Shown: piece by piece, positions 7,376 to 15,650 of the stretch | How the letters are laid out: the number at the start of each line of letters is the position of its first letter | Position numbering within the stretch: the first letter of the stretch is position 1 | NCBI GenBank assembly: GCA_002747325.1 | Contig: PDOZ01000039.1 | Span: 1-48,008 of the forward strand | Origin: Rhodobacterales bacterium | Lineage (GTDB): Bacteria; Pseudomonadota; Alphaproteobacteria; Rhodobacterales; Rhodobacteraceae | Length of the DNA stretch: 48,008 nucleotides | Reading direction: 5' to 3' | Position numbers and translations under genes: made by a program | The notes under the pieces: model-generated | Databases searched by the model: none | Told to the model about the DNA's origin: nothing | The model's input: only the letters and a program-made list of their open reading frames with translations

Positions 7376-8740
7376 ATGGCATCTGCAGCGGAACAAATGG
7401 CGTCGAACCTGAGCTGGGGCGCCTTGGGCAAGGCCACCGAGCTTCGCCAGCGTATTTTCTTCACGATCGGCCTGCTGATCATTTACCGCGTCGGGACGTT
7501 CATCCCGGTGCCGGGGATTGATGCGGTCGCGCTTCAGGAATTCATGGAACAGGCGGCTTCCGGTATTGGTGGCATCCTCTCCATGTTCACTGGCGGCGCT
7601 CTGGGCCGGATGGGGGTCTTTGCCCTTGGCATCATGCCCTACATTTCCGCCTCGATCATCGTGCAACTGCTCGCCTCCATGTGGGAGCCGCTGAAGCAGT
7701 TGAAGAAAGAGGGCGAGCAGGGCCGCAAGAAGATTAACCAATATACCCGCTACGGCACCGTGCTTCTGGCCACGGGTCAGGCGTTCGCGCTGGCCAATTC
7801 ACTGCAAGCGGGCGAGTTGGTGACCAATCCCGGCATGTTCTTCATTGCCTCCGCCGTGATCACCCTCGTTGGCGGCACCATGTTCCTCATGTGGCTCGGC
7901 GAACAGATCACCGCGCGCGGCATTGGCAACGGCATTTCGCTGATCATCTTCGTCGGCATCGTGGCAGAAATTCCCGCCGCAACCGTGCAATTCCTCAGCC
8001 AGGGCCGCTCCGGCGCCATTTCCCCCGCCGTGATCATTGCGGTCATCGTCATGGTTATCGCGGTCATTGGTTTCGTGGTCTTCATGGAACGCGCGCTGCG
8101 CAAGATCCATATCCAGTATCCGCGCCGTCAGGTTGGCATGAAGGTCTATGATGGCGGTTCCAGCCACCTGCCGATCAAGGTTAACCCGGCGGGTGTGATC
8201 CCGGCGATCTTCGCCTCCGCGCTGTTGCTCCTGCCGACCACGCTCTCGACCTTCTCGGCCCAAGGCAGCACCGGCCCGATCATGTCGACCCTGCTCGCCT
8301 ATTTCGGCCCCGGACAGCCGCTTTACCTCTTGTTCTTCGCCATCATGATCATGTTCTTCACCTTCTTTTACACCAAAGAAGTGGCGTTCAAGACCGATGA
8401 AGTGGCGGACAATCTGAAGAACCAGAACGGTTTCGTGCCCGGCATTCGTCCGGGCAAGAAAACGCAGGAATATCTCGATTATGTCGTGAACCGCATCCTC
8501 GTCCTCGGTTCGATTTACCTCGCCCTCGTGGCGCTGTTGCCGGAGATCCTGCGCTCGCAATTCTCGATCCCGTTCTACTTCGGCGGCACCTCGGTGCTGA
8601 TTGTGGTCTCGGTGACCATGGATACGATTAACCAGGTGCAATCGCATCTGTTGGCCCACCAGTATGAGGGCTTGATCGAAAAGTCGAACCTGCGCGGCAA
8701 ACGCGCCAAAAAAGGCCGGAAAGGACCAGCCCGTCGATGA
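7376..8740 (+). CDS. secY: preprotein translocase subunit SecY
   Basis: This 454-residue ten-helix membrane protein is the channel of the SecYEG translocon. Diagnostic segments include [36 protein letters not shown] and [16 protein letters not shown] chose the ATG at 7376 ([15 protein letters not shown]). An ATG four codons upstream (7364) is possible but lacks a ribosome site, whereas GGGGG lies before 7376. The stop overlaps the adk start in ATGA, so the two are coupled. Expression may be tuned by the hairpins just upstream. Confidence 0.98.
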   Translation: MASAAEQMASNLSWGALGKATELRQRIFFTIGLLIIYRVGTFIPVPGIDAVALQEFMEQAASGIGGILSMFTGGALGRMGVFALGIMPYISASIIVQLLASMWEPLKQLKKEGEQGRKKINQYTRYGTVLLATGQAFALANSLQAGELVTNPGMFFIASAVITLVGGTMFLMWLGEQITARGIGNGISLIIFVGIVAEIPAATVQFLSQGRSGAISPAVIIAVIVMVIAVIGFVVFMERALRKIHIQYPRRQVGMKVYDGGSSHLPIKVNPAGVIPAIFASALLLLPTTLSTFSAQGSTGPIMSTLLAYFGPGQPLYLLFFAIMIMFFTFFYTKEVAFKTDEVADNLKNQNGFVPGIRPGKKTQEYLDYVVNRILVLGSIYLALVALLPEILRSQFSIPFYFGGTSVLIVVSVTMDTINQVQSHLLAHQYEGLIEKSNLRGKRAKKGRKGPARR

Positions 8741-9312
8741 ACATTATCCTTCTTGGACCGCCCGGTGCCGGTAAGGGCACGCAAGCTGCTTTCCTCGTGG
8801 AAGAGCGTGATATGATCCAGCTTTCGACCGGCGACATGCTGCGCGCTGCCAAGGCGTCTGGCACGGAGATGGGCAAGAAGGTTGCCGAGATCATGGATGC
8901 GGGCGGGCTTGTGACCGACGAGATCGTGATCGGCCTGATCGAAGAACAGCTCGAAGGCGGCGCCAAAGGTGGTTTCATCTTTGACGGCTTCCCCCGCACC
9001 TTGCCGCAGGCGGATGCACTGGGCGCTTTGCTGGAAAAGCATGGCCAGAAGCTCGATGCGGTGATCGAAATGCAGGTCAATGATGACGTGCTGGTGGATC
9101 GTATCGTTGGCCGCGCGGAAGAAGCGCGTAAAGCGGGCCAGCCGGTGCGCGCCGACGACAATGAGGAAAGCCTCCGTGTGCGCCTGATGGAGTATTACAA
9201 GAAAACCTCGCCGCTGATCGGGTATTACTGGGCCAAGGGCGACCTGAAGTCGGTTAACGGCCTTGGCGCGATCGACGAAGTGCGCGCGGAAATCGCAGAG
9301 GTTTTGGGTTAA
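8737..9312 (+). CDS. adk: adenylate kinase
   Basis: This 191-residue kinase interconverts ATP plus AMP and two ADP. The P-loop [10 protein letters not shown] is at residues 7-16, and the [14 protein letters not shown] segment is the AMP/catalytic region. The lid is short and lacks the zinc cysteines of the long bacterial form, as is usual in alphaproteobacteria. The four-base ATGA overlap with secY suggests translational coupling. A small hairpin follows at 9320-9337. Confidence 0.98.
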   Translation: MNIILLGPPGAGKGTQAAFLVEERDMIQLSTGDMLRAAKASGTEMGKKVAEIMDAGGLVTDEIVIGLIEEQLEGGAKGGFIFDGFPRTLPQADALGALLEKHGQKLDAVIEMQVNDDVLVDRIVGRAEEARKAGQPVRADDNEESLRVRLMEYYKKTSPLIGYYWAKGDLKSVNGLGAIDEVRAEIAEVLG

Positions 9313-9319
9313 GTGCCGG

Positions 9320-9337
9320 GGGCGTTTATGAACGCCC
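9320..9337 (+). terminator. weak hairpin at the end of the secY-adk unit
   Basis: GGGCGTT (9320-9326) pairs with AACGCCC (9331-9337) around TATG, eight bases after the adk stop. There is no T-run, and the stem directly abuts a TTGACG that could be the -35 of the next promoter. Termination is therefore uncertain. Confidence 0.4.
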
Positions 9338-9366
9338 TTGACGCTCGTCAAAATAGCTCATAAAGC
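9338..9366 (+). promoter_or_regulatory. possible promoter for the rpsM-rpsK-rpoA-rplQ unit
   Basis: TTGACG (9338-9343) is a good -35. With 17-base spacing the -10 would be TAAAGC (9361-9366); with 15 it would be CATAAA (9359-9364). The -10 is weak. The position, about 155 bases before rpsM and after the adk hairpin, is sensible. Further dyads lie downstream: ACCGGG/CCCGGT near 9400 and GCCCGC/GCGGGC near 9440-9463. They would form a structured leader. Confidence 0.35.
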
Positions 9367-9519
9367 AACACATCCCTAACGGGTATCCCGATTCGGACCG
9401 GGTCGCTCCCGGTTCGAAGATCATAGAATTCAGCTGACGCCCGCAGGAAAAATCCGGCGGGCTTCCGTTGTGAAAAAAGGTTCCGGAATGACGGAACCGC
9501 AACGAAAAGGAAGACCGAC

Positions 9520-9888
9520 TTGGCTCGTATTGCCGGCGTGAATATCCCGACCCATAAGCGGGTCCCGATCGCCCTCACCTACATCACCGGAATTGGCCAC
9601 ACCTCCGCGAAAGCGATTTGTGAAGCCGTGAAAATCGACGCAACCCGTCGCGTGAACGAATTGTCCGACGCCGAAGTGCTGGCCATTCGTGAGCATATCG
9701 ACGCCAATTACATGGTTGAAGGTGATCTGCGCCGCGAAGTGCAGATGAACATCAAGCGCCTGATGGACCTCGGCTGCTACCGCGGCCTGCGTCATCGTCG
9801 CAACCTCCCCGTGCGCGGTCAGCGCACCCACACCAACGCCCGCACCCGCAAAGGTCCGGCCAAGGCAATTGCCGGTAAGAAGAAGTAA
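9520..9888 (+). CDS. rpsM: 30S ribosomal protein S13 (TTG start)
   Basis: This 122-residue S13 lies at the head of the 30S and bridges to 50S L5. It begins with [21 protein letters not shown], includes [26 protein letters not shown], and ends in a lysine tail. The start is a TTG at 9520, preceded by AAAAGGAAG. No ATG fits the conserved N-terminus. A TTG start in a ribosomal gene is uncommon and could lower initiation or make it regulable. The 207-base leader separates it from adk. Confidence 0.97.
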   Translation: MARIAGVNIPTHKRVPIALTYITGIGHTSAKAICEAVKIDATRRVNELSDAEVLAIREHIDANYMVEGDLRREVQMNIKRLMDLGCYRGLRHRRNLPVRGQRTHTNARTRKGPAKAIAGKKK

Positions 9889-9903
9889 GGGAGGGCAGAC
9901 GAT

Positions 9904-10293
9904 ATGGCACGCGATAAGTCTCGCACGAAGCGTAAAGAGCGCAAGAACATCGCCACCGGCGTGGCGCATGTGAACTCTTCGTTCAACAACACCAAAATCC
10001 TGATCTCCGATGTGCAGGGCAATGCGATCTCCTGGTCGTCCGCTGGCACGATGGGCTTCAAAGGCTCCCGGAAATCCACCCCCTATGCCGCGCAGATGGC
10101 CGCAGAAGATGCGGGCCGCAAGGCGCAGGAACACGGCGTCAAGACGCTGGAAGTGGAAGTTCAGGGTCCGGGTTCCGGCCGTGAAAGCGCCCTGCGCGCG
10201 CTGGCTGCAATCGGATTCACCATCACCTCGATCCGTGACGTGACCCCGATCGCCCATAACGGTTGCCGCCCGCCGAAGCGCCGCCGTGTGTAA
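9904..10293 (+). CDS. rpsK: 30S ribosomal protein S11
   Basis: This 129-residue platform protein shows the typical [22 protein letters not shown] and the C-terminal [15 protein letters not shown], whose asparagine-glycine is the known isoaspartate site in the family. It follows rpsM by 15 bases with a GGGAGGGC-type ribosome site. A 99-base spacer with two stable hairpins leads to rpoA. Confidence 0.98.
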   Translation: MARDKSRTKRKERKNIATGVAHVNSSFNNTKILISDVQGNAISWSSAGTMGFKGSRKSTPYAAQMAAEDAGRKAQEHGVKTLEVEVQGPGSGRESALRALAAIGFTITSIRDVTPIAHNGCRPPKRRRV

Positions 10294-10301
10294 TTGATCC
10301 G

Positions 10302-10376
10302 CCGGGTCGCGTGTCGCGCGGCCCGGACCCTATTTGAACCTCGGGCGTTTCGTCCATTTGGACATGGGGACGAAAC
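10302..10376 (+). other. two hairpins in the rpsK-rpoA spacer
   Basis: First: CCGGG (10302-10306) with CCCGG (10322-10326), plus CGCG (10308-10311) with CGCG (10315-10318), a GC-rich stem starting nine bases after the rpsK stop. Second: GTTTCGTCC (10347-10355) pairs perfectly over nine bases with GGACGAAAC (10368-10376), ending just before the rpoA ribosome site GGAGGG. Inside the second loop, GTCC/GGAC offers an alternative smaller stem. The position suggests control of rpoA translation or differential mRNA stability. Confidence 0.5.
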
Positions 10377-10392
10377 AGGAATGGAGGGCAGC

Positions 10393-11409
10393 ATGATCCA
10401 CAAGAATTGGGCTGAATTGATCCGGCCGACTAATCTCGAAGTAAAGCCGGGCAAAGATCCCGCGCGTTCCGCCACCGTGATTGCGGAGCCGCTGGAGCGT
10501 GGTTTCGGCCTGACTCTGGGCAACGCGCTGCGTCGCGTGCTGATGTCGAGCCTTCAGGGCGCGGCCATCACCTCGGTGCAGATCGACAACGTGCTGCACG
10601 AGTTTTCCTCGGTTGCAGGCGTGCGCGAAGATGTCACCGACATCGTGCTGAACCTGAAAGGCGTCGCCATCCGCATGGAAGTGGAGGGGCCGAAGCGCCT
10701 GTCGATTTCCGCCAAGGGGCCGCAGATCGTGCGCGCCGGGGACATTTCCGAGAGCGCTGGCATCGAGATTTTGAACAAGGACCATGTGATTTGTCACCTC
10801 GATGAGGGCGCCGATCTTTACATGGAACTGACCGTCAATACCGGCAAAGGCTACGTCGCCGCCGACCGCAACCGTCCGGAAGATGCGCCCATCGGCCTGA
10901 TGCCGATCGACGCGATCTATTCGCCGGTGAAGAAGGTGTCTTATGACGTGCAGCCGACCCGTGAGGGGCAAGTGCTGGATTATGACAAGCTGACCCTGAA
11001 ACTGGAAACCGACGGTTCGGTCTCCCCGGATGACGCCGTGGCTTTCGCTGCCCGCATCCTGCAGGACCAGCTTTCGATCTTCGTCAACTTCGATGAGCCG
11101 GAAAACACGGGTCGCGAAACCGAAGATGACGGTCTCGAGTTCAACCCGCTGCTGCTGAAGAAAGTGGACGAGCTGGAGCTTTCCGTGCGTTCGGCCAACT
11201 GTCTGAAGAACGACAACATCGTCTATATCGGCGACCTGATTCAGAAGACCGAAGCCGAAATGCTGCGCACGCCGAACTTCGGTCGTAAGTCGTTGAACGA
11301 GATCAAGGAAGTGCTGTCCGGCATGGGCCTGCACCTCGGCATGGATGTCGAGGAATGGCCGCCGGAGAACATCGAAGAGCTGGCCAAGAAGTTCGAAGAT
11401 CATTTCTAA
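10393..11409 (+). CDS. rpoA: RNA polymerase subunit alpha
   Basis: This 338-residue protein has an N-terminal assembly domain ([24 protein letters not shown] around residues 36-60) and a C-terminal domain with the helix-hairpin-helix region [16 protein letters not shown] and the [16 protein letters not shown] segment. The C-terminal domain contacts UP elements and activators. The ATG at 10393 follows GGAGGGCAGC. A longer frame to 10294 lacks conserved sequence. It belongs to the alpha operon with rpsM, rpsK and rplQ. rpsD is not in this operon. Confidence 0.98.
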   Translation: MIHKNWAELIRPTNLEVKPGKDPARSATVIAEPLERGFGLTLGNALRRVLMSSLQGAAITSVQIDNVLHEFSSVAGVREDVTDIVLNLKGVAIRMEVEGPKRLSISAKGPQIVRAGDISESAGIEILNKDHVICHLDEGADLYMELTVNTGKGYVAADRNRPEDAPIGLMPIDAIYSPVKKVSYDVQPTREGQVLDYDKLTLKLETDGSVSPDDAVAFAARILQDQLSIFVNFDEPENTGRETEDDGLEFNPLLLKKVDELELSVRSANCLKNDNIVYIGDLIQKTEAEMLRTPNFGRKSLNEIKEVLSGMGLHLGMDVEEWPPENIEELAKKFEDHF

Positions 11410-11419
11410 GCTGAGATTT

Positions 11420-11480
11420 GGGGGCGGTGCGCCGCCCCCGCAATGCCCGGAATACCGGGGAATATCAGGGCACCTGCCCC
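11420..11480 (+). other. three hairpins in the rpoA-rplQ spacer
   Basis: GGGGGCGG (11420-11427) with CCGCCCCC (11432-11439) forms a very stable stem with a TGCG tetraloop, eleven bases after the rpoA stop. CCCGG (11446-11450) with CCGGG (11455-11459) has the loop AATA. A small GGGC/GCCC stem follows near 11469-11480. No T-tract is present, so these look like pausing or processing structures in the alpha operon mRNA. Confidence 0.5.
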
Positions 11481-11539
11481 AAGGAGAGCGGCCGACACGC
11501 ATCCGCCGCCGGACAAAGTAAAACGCGAAGGAGAAAATC

Positions 11540-11968
11540 ATGCGTCACGCGAAAGGCTATCGCCGCCTGAACCGCACCCACGAGCACCGCAAAGCCATGT
11601 TCGCCAACATGGCCGGGTCGCTCATCGAACACGAACAGATCAAGACCACCCTGCCGAAAGCCAAGGAACTCAAGCGCATCGCCGAGAAGCTTGTGACTCT
11701 GGGCAAGCGCGGCGATTTGCACGCCCGCCGTCAGGCCGCTGCCCGCCTCAAGCAGGACCAGCATGTCGCCAAACTTTTCGAAATCCTCGGCCCGCGCTAC
11801 AAAGACCGTCAGGGCGGCTATGTCCGCGTTCTGAAAGCCGGTTTCCGCTATGGCGACATGGCCCCGATGGCGATCATCGAATTTGTTGACCGCGATGTCG
11901 ACGCCAAAGGCGCCGCTGACAAAGCCCGCGTTGCGGAAGAAGAAGCGGCCGAGTTCGGCGAAGAATAA
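11540..11968 (+). CDS. rplQ: 50S ribosomal protein L17
   Basis: This 142-residue protein begins [28 protein letters not shown], the conserved N-terminus of L17, and lies near the polypeptide exit. Length is typical for alphaproteobacteria, with an acidic C-terminal tail after residue about 118. The ATG follows GAAGGAGAAAATC. It is the last gene of the alpha operon and is followed 20 bases later by a strong terminator. Confidence 0.98.
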   Translation: MRHAKGYRRLNRTHEHRKAMFANMAGSLIEHEQIKTTLPKAKELKRIAEKLVTLGKRGDLHARRQAAARLKQDQHVAKLFEILGPRYKDRQGGYVRVLKAGFRYGDMAPMAIIEFVDRDVDAKGAADKARVAEEEAAEFGEE

Positions 11969-11988
11969 GACCTTTCAAGGTTCTGGTC

Positions 11989-12020
11989 ACGGCCTCGCCA
12001 TTGGCGGGGCCGTTTTCGTT
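11989..12020 (+). terminator. rho-independent terminator after rplQ
   Basis: ACGGCCTCGCC (11989-11999) pairs with GGCGGGGCCGT (12003-12013), eleven pairs with one G-U and a 3-base loop, followed by TTTCGTTTG. It cleanly ends the ribosomal cluster. Confidence 0.85.
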
Positions 12021-12074
12021 TGTTCCTGCGCATTGTGCCGTGATCGTTTCCCGTTACATGTTTGAAAATGCGTA

Positions 12075-12103
12075 TTGTTCGCAGGGGTGTATCGTTTTGT
12101 AAT
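12075..12103 (+). promoter_or_regulatory. possible promoter for the LuxR-type gene
   Basis: TTGTTC (12075-12080), a 17-base spacer and TGTAAT (12098-12103) lie between the rplQ terminator and the regulator gene. The -10 matches consensus at five of six positions; the -35 matches only at TTG. Transcription from here would include the inverted repeats at 12129-12167. Confidence 0.35.
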
Positions 12104-12128
12104 TACAGGCAAAACAGGTGTTGTTTGG

Positions 12129-12167
12129 GTTGCATCCAGCCCGAAATGCAACTAAAGGTTGCGCTGG
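12129..12167 (+). promoter_or_regulatory. overlapping inverted repeats in the luxR-type leader
   Basis: GTTGCAT (12129-12135) is a perfect inverted repeat of ATGCAAC (12146-12152) across 10 bases. The second arm's GCAAC (12148-12152) also pairs with GTTGC (12158-12162) across 5 bases, extended outward by CCAGC (12136-12140)/GCTGG (12163-12167). As DNA, the 24-base dyad could be an operator, possibly autoregulatory. As RNA, the two hairpins are mutually exclusive. It lies about 40-75 bases before the start codon. Confidence 0.4.
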
Positions 12168-12203
12168 TCAAAAGTGTGTTGTGATGAGTAAGGGTGGCTC
12201 GGA

Positions 12204-12815
12204 ATGAAGGATACGTTGGCGATAGGTCAGGGGCAGATGCGATTGTCAGAGCTTGCGCCGGGCGGGTATGCGCTTGGACTGCATATTCGGTTTGGCGCCG
12301 CACATCTGATGATGCAGACCTATGATCCGCATTGGACCGAGATTTATGCGGAACGGAACTATACGATGGTCGACCCGACGGTGGTTTGGGGCTTCGGTCA
12401 TGATGGCCCGACACGTTGGTCTGAAATTGACCTGCCGGATCCGCATGACGTTATCGGTCAGGCGCGTCGTTTTGGGTTGAATTATGGTTGCACGGTTGCT
12501 TTTGGGCCGACCGCTTCGCGTAGTATTGGTAGTTTCGCCCGCGGGGACCGGGAATTCAGCGATGCGGAAATGGTGCGTATTCTGGAGATCGTGACGCAAT
12601 TGCATGAGGAAAGCACGCCTCCCGAGCAATTGACACCGGCGCAGCGGATGGCGCTGCGTCTGGTGGCGAAGGGGTCGCGCCATGCGGAGGCGGCGGCATT
12701 GCTCGGCATTTCGGAAAGCGCGTTGAAAGCCCGATTGCGCTCGGCGCGCGAGCGGCTTTTCGTGCGCACGACGGCCGAAGCCATTCAGCGCGCGCAGGAA
12801 TATCACCTGCTCTGA
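12204..12815 (+). CDS. LuxR-family solo with autoinducer-binding domain, 203 aa
   Basis: The N-terminal half fits the acyl-homoserine-lactone-binding domain. W44, Y48, D57, P58 and W72 reproduce exactly the spacing of TraR W57, Y61, D70, P71 and W85, and a glycine follows near residue 101. The C-terminal 60 residues are a helix-turn-helix of the LuxR/sigma-4 kind (LTPAQRMALRLVAKG, then LLGISESALKARLRSARERL). However, its recognition helix reads more like a sigma region 4 than a GerE-type domain. At 203 residues it is shorter than TraR (234). No luxI-like synthase is in the window, so it is a solo. It could sense self or foreign acyl-HLs or another ligand. rarA follows after 36 bases. The ribosome site is weak. 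Confidence 0.8.
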   Translation: MKDTLAIGQGQMRLSELAPGGYALGLHIRFGAAHLMMQTYDPHWTEIYAERNYTMVDPTVVWGFGHDGPTRWSEIDLPDPHDVIGQARRFGLNYGCTVAFGPTASRSIGSFARGDREFSDAEMVRILEIVTQLHEESTPPEQLTPAQRMALRLVAKGSRHAEAAALLGISESALKARLRSARERLFVRTTAEAIQRAQEYHLL

Positions 12816-12851
12816 CTGGCATCTGCGGCCCGCGCGCGTTAGAGTTGCCTT

Positions 12852-14195
12852 ATGCCCGATCTGTTTGATATTGCTGGCGCTACGCCCGCGCCCGACACCG
12901 CCCCGCGCCCTCTGGCCGACCGTTTGCGCCCGGCGAGTTTGAGCGAGGTGATTGGGCAGGAACAGGTGATCGGCCCCGACGCGCCGCTGAGTGTAATGCT
13001 TGCCTCCGGCGCCCTGTCTTCGTTGATTTTCTGGGGGCCGCCCGGCGTTGGCAAGACCACCATTGCCCGGCTTTTGGCACATGAAACCGACCTGCATTTC
13101 GTACAGATCAGCGCAATTTTCACCGGCGTGCCGGAGCTGCGCAAAGTGTTTGAAGAGGCGCGGATGCGGCGGCAGAACGGCAAGGGCACTTTGCTGTTCG
13201 TTGACGAGATCCACCGCTTCAACAAGGCGCAGCAGGACGGGTTTTTGCCGCATATGGAGGATGGCACCATCCTGCTGGTTGGCGCGACCACGGAAAACCC
13301 CAGTTTTGAATTAAATGCTGCGCTTCTGTCGCGGGCGCAGGTTCTGGTGCTGGAACGCCTGTCGCCCGCTGATCTCGAACGCATGGCGCAGCGGGCGGAG
13401 CGGGTGTTGGGCGCGGCGCTACCGCTGACCCCCGCCGCCCGCGATGCGCTGATCGAGATGGCCGATGGCGATGGGCGGGCGCTGATCAATCTGATCGAGC
13501 AAATCCATGCCTGGAAGCTGATGGACAAAATCGAACCGGAGGTGCTGGCCACCCGTCTGCAACGGCGCGCCGCCAATTATGACAAGTCTGGCGACGGGCA
13601 TTACAACCTGATTTCCGCCCTGCACAAATCGGTGCGCGGGTCGGACCCGGACGCCGCGCTTTACTGGTTCGCCCGCATGTTGGAAGGCGGCGAAGACCCG
13701 CGCTTTCTGGCCCGCCGTCTGACCCGTATGGCGGTCGAAGACATTAGCCTCGCGGACCCGCAGGCCAACGACATCTGCCTCGCCGCGTGGCAAACCTATG
13801 AGCGCTTGGGCAGCCCGGAAGGGGAGTTGGCGCTGGCGCAGGCGGTGGTCTATCTCGCGCTGGCCCCGAAATCCAACGCGGTCTATGTCGCTTACAAGGC
13901 CGCGCGCAAGGCGGCGAAAAAGACCGGCTCCGCGCCGCCGCCCAAGCATATCCTCAACGCGCCGACCGGACTGATGGAAGCGCAGGGCTACGGCGCCGGC
14001 TACACTTATGACCACGACGCCGAAGACGGGTTTTCCGGGCAGAATTACTTCCCGGACGGCATGAAACGCGGGGTGTATTATTTGCCCGTCGAGCGCGGTT
14101 TTGAGCGCGAATTGAAGAAGCGGGTCGATTGGTTCGCCGGGCTGCGCGCCAAACGCAACGCCGCGGGCGGGCCGGGAACCGATAAGGGTTCTTGA
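12852..14195 (+). CDS. rarA: replication-associated recombination protein A (MgsA/Mgs1-like AAA ATPase)
   Basis: This 447-residue clamp-loader-like ATPase acts at stalled replication forks with SSB. The Walker A GPPGVGKTT is at residues 62-70, Walker B LLFVDEIHRF at about 114-123, sensor-1 GATTENP at 144-150, and LLSRAQV holds the arginine finger. The C-terminal half has the RarA tetramerisation domain (YDKSGDGHYNLISALHKSVRGSDPDAALYWFARML). The N-terminal LFD motif may serve a partner-binding role. The stop lies within a TTGACA sequence. crcB begins 31 bases later. Confidence 0.95.
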   Translation: MPDLFDIAGATPAPDTAPRPLADRLRPASLSEVIGQEQVIGPDAPLSVMLASGALSSLIFWGPPGVGKTTIARLLAHETDLHFVQISAIFTGVPELRKVFEEARMRRQNGKGTLLFVDEIHRFNKAQQDGFLPHMEDGTILLVGATTENPSFELNAALLSRAQVLVLERLSPADLERMAQRAERVLGAALPLTPAARDALIEMADGDGRALINLIEQIHAWKLMDKIEPEVLATRLQRRAANYDKSGDGHYNLISALHKSVRGSDPDAALYWFARMLEGGEDPRFLARRLTRMAVEDISLADPQANDICLAAWQTYERLGSPEGELALAQAVVYLALAPKSNAVYVAYKAARKAAKKTGSAPPPKHILNAPTGLMEAQGYGAGYTYDHDAEDGFSGQNYFPDGMKRGVYYLPVERGFERELKKRVDWFAGLRAKRNAAGGPGTDKGS

Positions 14196-14226
14196 CAATG
14201 CCCCCGCGCCCGCGCAGCAAGACGCC

Positions 14227-14607
14227 ATGTTGATGAACCTCTTACAAGTCGCCCTCGGCGGCGCGCTCGGCGCAATGGCGCGATACCTGACCACGACCAG
14301 CGTGACGCGGCTCATCGGGCATGGCTTTCCGCTGGGCACGATGGTGGCCAATGTGCTGGGCGGGCTGGCTATGGGCGCGCTGGTGGTGATCCTTGCACAC
14401 CGGCAGGCCACGCATTTTGCGCCTTTTCTGATCACCGGCCTTCTGGGCGGGTTCACCACCTTTTCCGCCTTTTCGCTCGATGCGGTGACGCTGTTCGAGC
14501 GCGGCCAGACCGGCGCGGCGGCGCTGTATGTCGGCGCGTCCGTCGGCTTGTCCATCGCGGCGCTCTGGGCCGGTATGTATCTGACAAGAATGGGATTTTC
14601 CGCATGA
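14227..14607 (+). CDS. crcB: fluoride exporter CrcB/Fluc
   Basis: This 126-residue four-helix membrane protein assembles as a dual-topology dimer fluoride channel. Family motifs seen are GGALGAMARY near the N-terminus, the asparagine-containing GTMVANVLGG, and GLLGGFTTFSAFSLD with the central Na+-binding and Phe-box region. No fluoride riboswitch was recognised upstream. Its stop overlaps the start of the pseudouridine synthase gene in ATGA, so expression is tied to housekeeping neighbours. An ATG two codons downstream (14233) is an alternative start. Confidence 0.93.
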   Translation: MLMNLLQVALGGALGAMARYLTTTSVTRLIGHGFPLGTMVANVLGGLAMGALVVILAHRQATHFAPFLITGLLGGFTTFSAFSLDAVTLFERGQTGAAALYVGASVGLSIAALWAGMYLTRMGFSA

Positions 14608-15650
14608 GCCGGGTTCAGAATATCGAGATTTCCGAGGATGATGCCGGGCAGCGCCTCGACCGATGGTTCCGCCGCACCTTCCCGCATGTCGGGCAGGGGC
14701 GGATCGAGAAGATGTGCCGTAAGGGCGAAATCCGGGTCGATGGCGGGCGGGTAAAACCGGCGACGCGGCTGGAGGCGGGGCAGGTGATCCGCATCCCGCC
14801 GCTGCCCGATCCCGGCGCGCAACCGGCGCAGGCGCAACCGGCGCGTATCTCGGAGGCGGATGCGAAGATGATGCAGGAGGCGGTGCTGTATCGCGACGAG
14901 TACCTGATCGCCATCAACAAGCCGCCGGGCCTGCCGAGTCAGGGCGGCTCGAAGCAGAAACGGCATGTCGACGGGCTGGCCGAGGCGCTGAAATTCGGCT
15001 TTGAGGAAAAGCCTCGCCTTGTGCATCGGCTCGACAAAGACACGTCCGGCGTGTTGCTGCTCGCCCGCACCCGCAAGGCGGCGCAGGAGCTGACCGCCGC
15101 GTTTCGGCATTGCAATACGCGCAAGATTTACTGGGCCGTGGTGGCGGGTGTGCCGCATCCACGCATGGGCACGGTGAAATGGGGGCTGGTGAAAGCGCCG
15201 GGGCATGGCGCGCGCGGCGAGGGGGAGAAGATGCTCTGCGTTCATCCCGCGCGCATTCACGAAGTTGAGGGCGCCAAACGCGCCGTGACGGATTACGCCG
15301 TGCTGCAATCGCTGGCGCAGCGCACGGCCTGGGTCGCCATGGTGCCGGTCACTGGCCGCACGCATCAGCTGCGCGCTCATATCGCCGAGATGGGCCATCC
15401 GATCATTGGGGATGGTAAATATGGCGGCTCCGGGCAGGATAATCTGGGCGATGGTTGGGGCGCGATGCTGGGCGGGGAAATCTCGCGCAAACTGCACTTG
15501 CATGCGCGTACAATCCGTTTTGAACATCCGTTTACCAAGCGCCCGTTAACCATTACTGCCCCCCTGCCGGACCACATGCGCCGCACTTGGGACACGCTCG
15601 GATTTGACGAAAAAGACGCGCCGCTGGACCCGTTCGAGGACACAGTATGA
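14604..15650 (+). CDS. rluC: RluC/RluD-type 23S rRNA pseudouridine synthase
   Basis: This 348-residue enzyme isomerises uridine to pseudouridine in 23S rRNA. An S4 RNA-binding domain covers about residues 14-62, and the catalytic motif HRLDKDTSGVLLLAR at 141-155 holds D144. Later motifs VTGRTHQLRAH and the C-terminal KLHLHA match the RluA superfamily. The choice of RluC over RluD or RluA is by overall length and is not certain. It overlaps both neighbours by ATGA, in the coupled series crcB-rluC-HAD-atp12. Confidence 0.9.
   Translation: MSRVQNIEISEDDAGQRLDRWFRRTFPHVGQGRIEKMCRKGEIRVDGGRVKPATRLEAGQVIRIPPLPDPGAQPAQAQPARISEADAKMMQEAVLYRDEYLIAINKPPGLPSQGGSKQKRHVDGLAEALKFGFEEKPRLVHRLDKDTSGVLLLARTRKAAQELTAAFRHCNTRKIYWAVVAGVPHPRMGTVKWGLVKAPGHGARGEGEKMLCVHPARIHEVEGAKRAVTDYAVLQSLAQRTAWVAMVPVTGRTHQLRAHIAEMGHPIIGDGKYGGSGQDNLGDGWGAMLGGEISRKLHLHARTIRFEHPFTKRPLTITAPLPDHMRRTWDTLGFDEKDAPLDPFEDTV

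Noticed and set aside
14192..14197. A perfect TTGACA overlapping the rarA stop, as a crcB promoter
   Set aside because: No acceptable -10 lies at 16-18 bases; the following bases are GC-rich.
14130..14226. A fluoride riboswitch ahead of crcB
   Set aside because: The spacer is only 31 bases and the conserved riboswitch segments are not seen.
13419..15527. A 702-codon minus-strand open frame across rarA, crcB and the pseudouridine synthase gene
   Set aside because: It is antisense to three recognisable genes, has no family pattern and is arginine/histidine/alanine-rich, as expected for GC-rich shadow frames.
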